Shown: in pieces, positions 5,997-6,055 of the stretch
Numbering within the stretch: position 1 is the stretch's first letter
Layout of the letters: each line of letters starts with the position of its first letter
Translations under genes and position numbers: made by a program
From: Paraprevotella sp.
GTDB taxonomy: Bacteria > Bacteroidota > Bacteroidia > Bacteroidales > Bacteroidaceae
DNA length: 6,055 bases
Direction of reading: 5' to 3'
NCBI GenBank assembly: GCA_021205005.1
Contig: JAJPYK010000071.1
Span: 1-6,055, forward strand
Notes under the pieces: model-generated
What the model saw: only the letters and a program-made list of their open reading frames with translations
What the model was told of the DNA's origin: nothing
Database searches by the model: none

Positions 5997-6055
5997 CATT
6001 GTTTATCGTCGGGCTTATATTCTCATTTGTTTAGGCTGCTTTTTTCTCATTTATT

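Overview
The window looks like chromosomal DNA of a Bacteroides-type gut bacterium (order Bacteroidales). Three things point there: promoter elements of the TTG / TAnnTTTG type instead of -35/-10 boxes, weak or absent Shine-Dalgarno sequences, and the gene series comEC - nrnA - DUF4827 lipoprotein - hemW - EF-G paralogue, which I recognise from Bacteroides genomes from memory. I see no mobile element, CRISPR array, tRNA or rRNA.

Layout. Bases 1-428 are the 3' end of comEC (DNA uptake channel), cut by the window edge. A Bacteroides-type promoter overlaps its stop codon and precedes nrnA (487-1521, DHH/DHHA1 phosphoesterase). After 34 bp comes a DUF4827 lipoprotein with an FKBP-like fold (1556-2254), probably in the same transcript. 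This pair converges on hemW (2251-3441, minus strand), and the two stop codons overlap in the tetranucleotide TTAG. With no intergenic space left, the rightward transcript appears to end at a strong intrinsic terminator (2320-2349) embedded antisense inside the hemW coding sequence.

A 355-bp divergent region (3442-3796) separates hemW from the last gene. It holds a leftward hemW promoter, a perfect 8+8 bp dyad (3693-3712) and a rightward promoter. The last gene (3797-5956) encodes a full-length EF-G paralogue whose GTPase motifs are degenerate: Ser replaces the catalytic His, NQLD replaces NKxD, and switch I is altered. It matches the EF-G2 (FusA2) type described in Bacteroides thetaiotaomicron as a GTPase-deficient translocation factor used in carbon starvation and gut colonisation. 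The dyad lies about 60-66 bp upstream of the inferred start site, where a CRP-family activator such as Cur would be expected. A strong terminator (5964-5996) follows, and the last 59 bases show nothing I can identify.

The genes are not one pathway: DNA uptake, nano-RNA/pAp turnover, a cell-envelope lipoprotein, haem handling and starvation translation. The main points of interest are the degenerate EF-G with its candidate operator, and the terminator hidden in the opposing gene. I found no clearly undescribed system.
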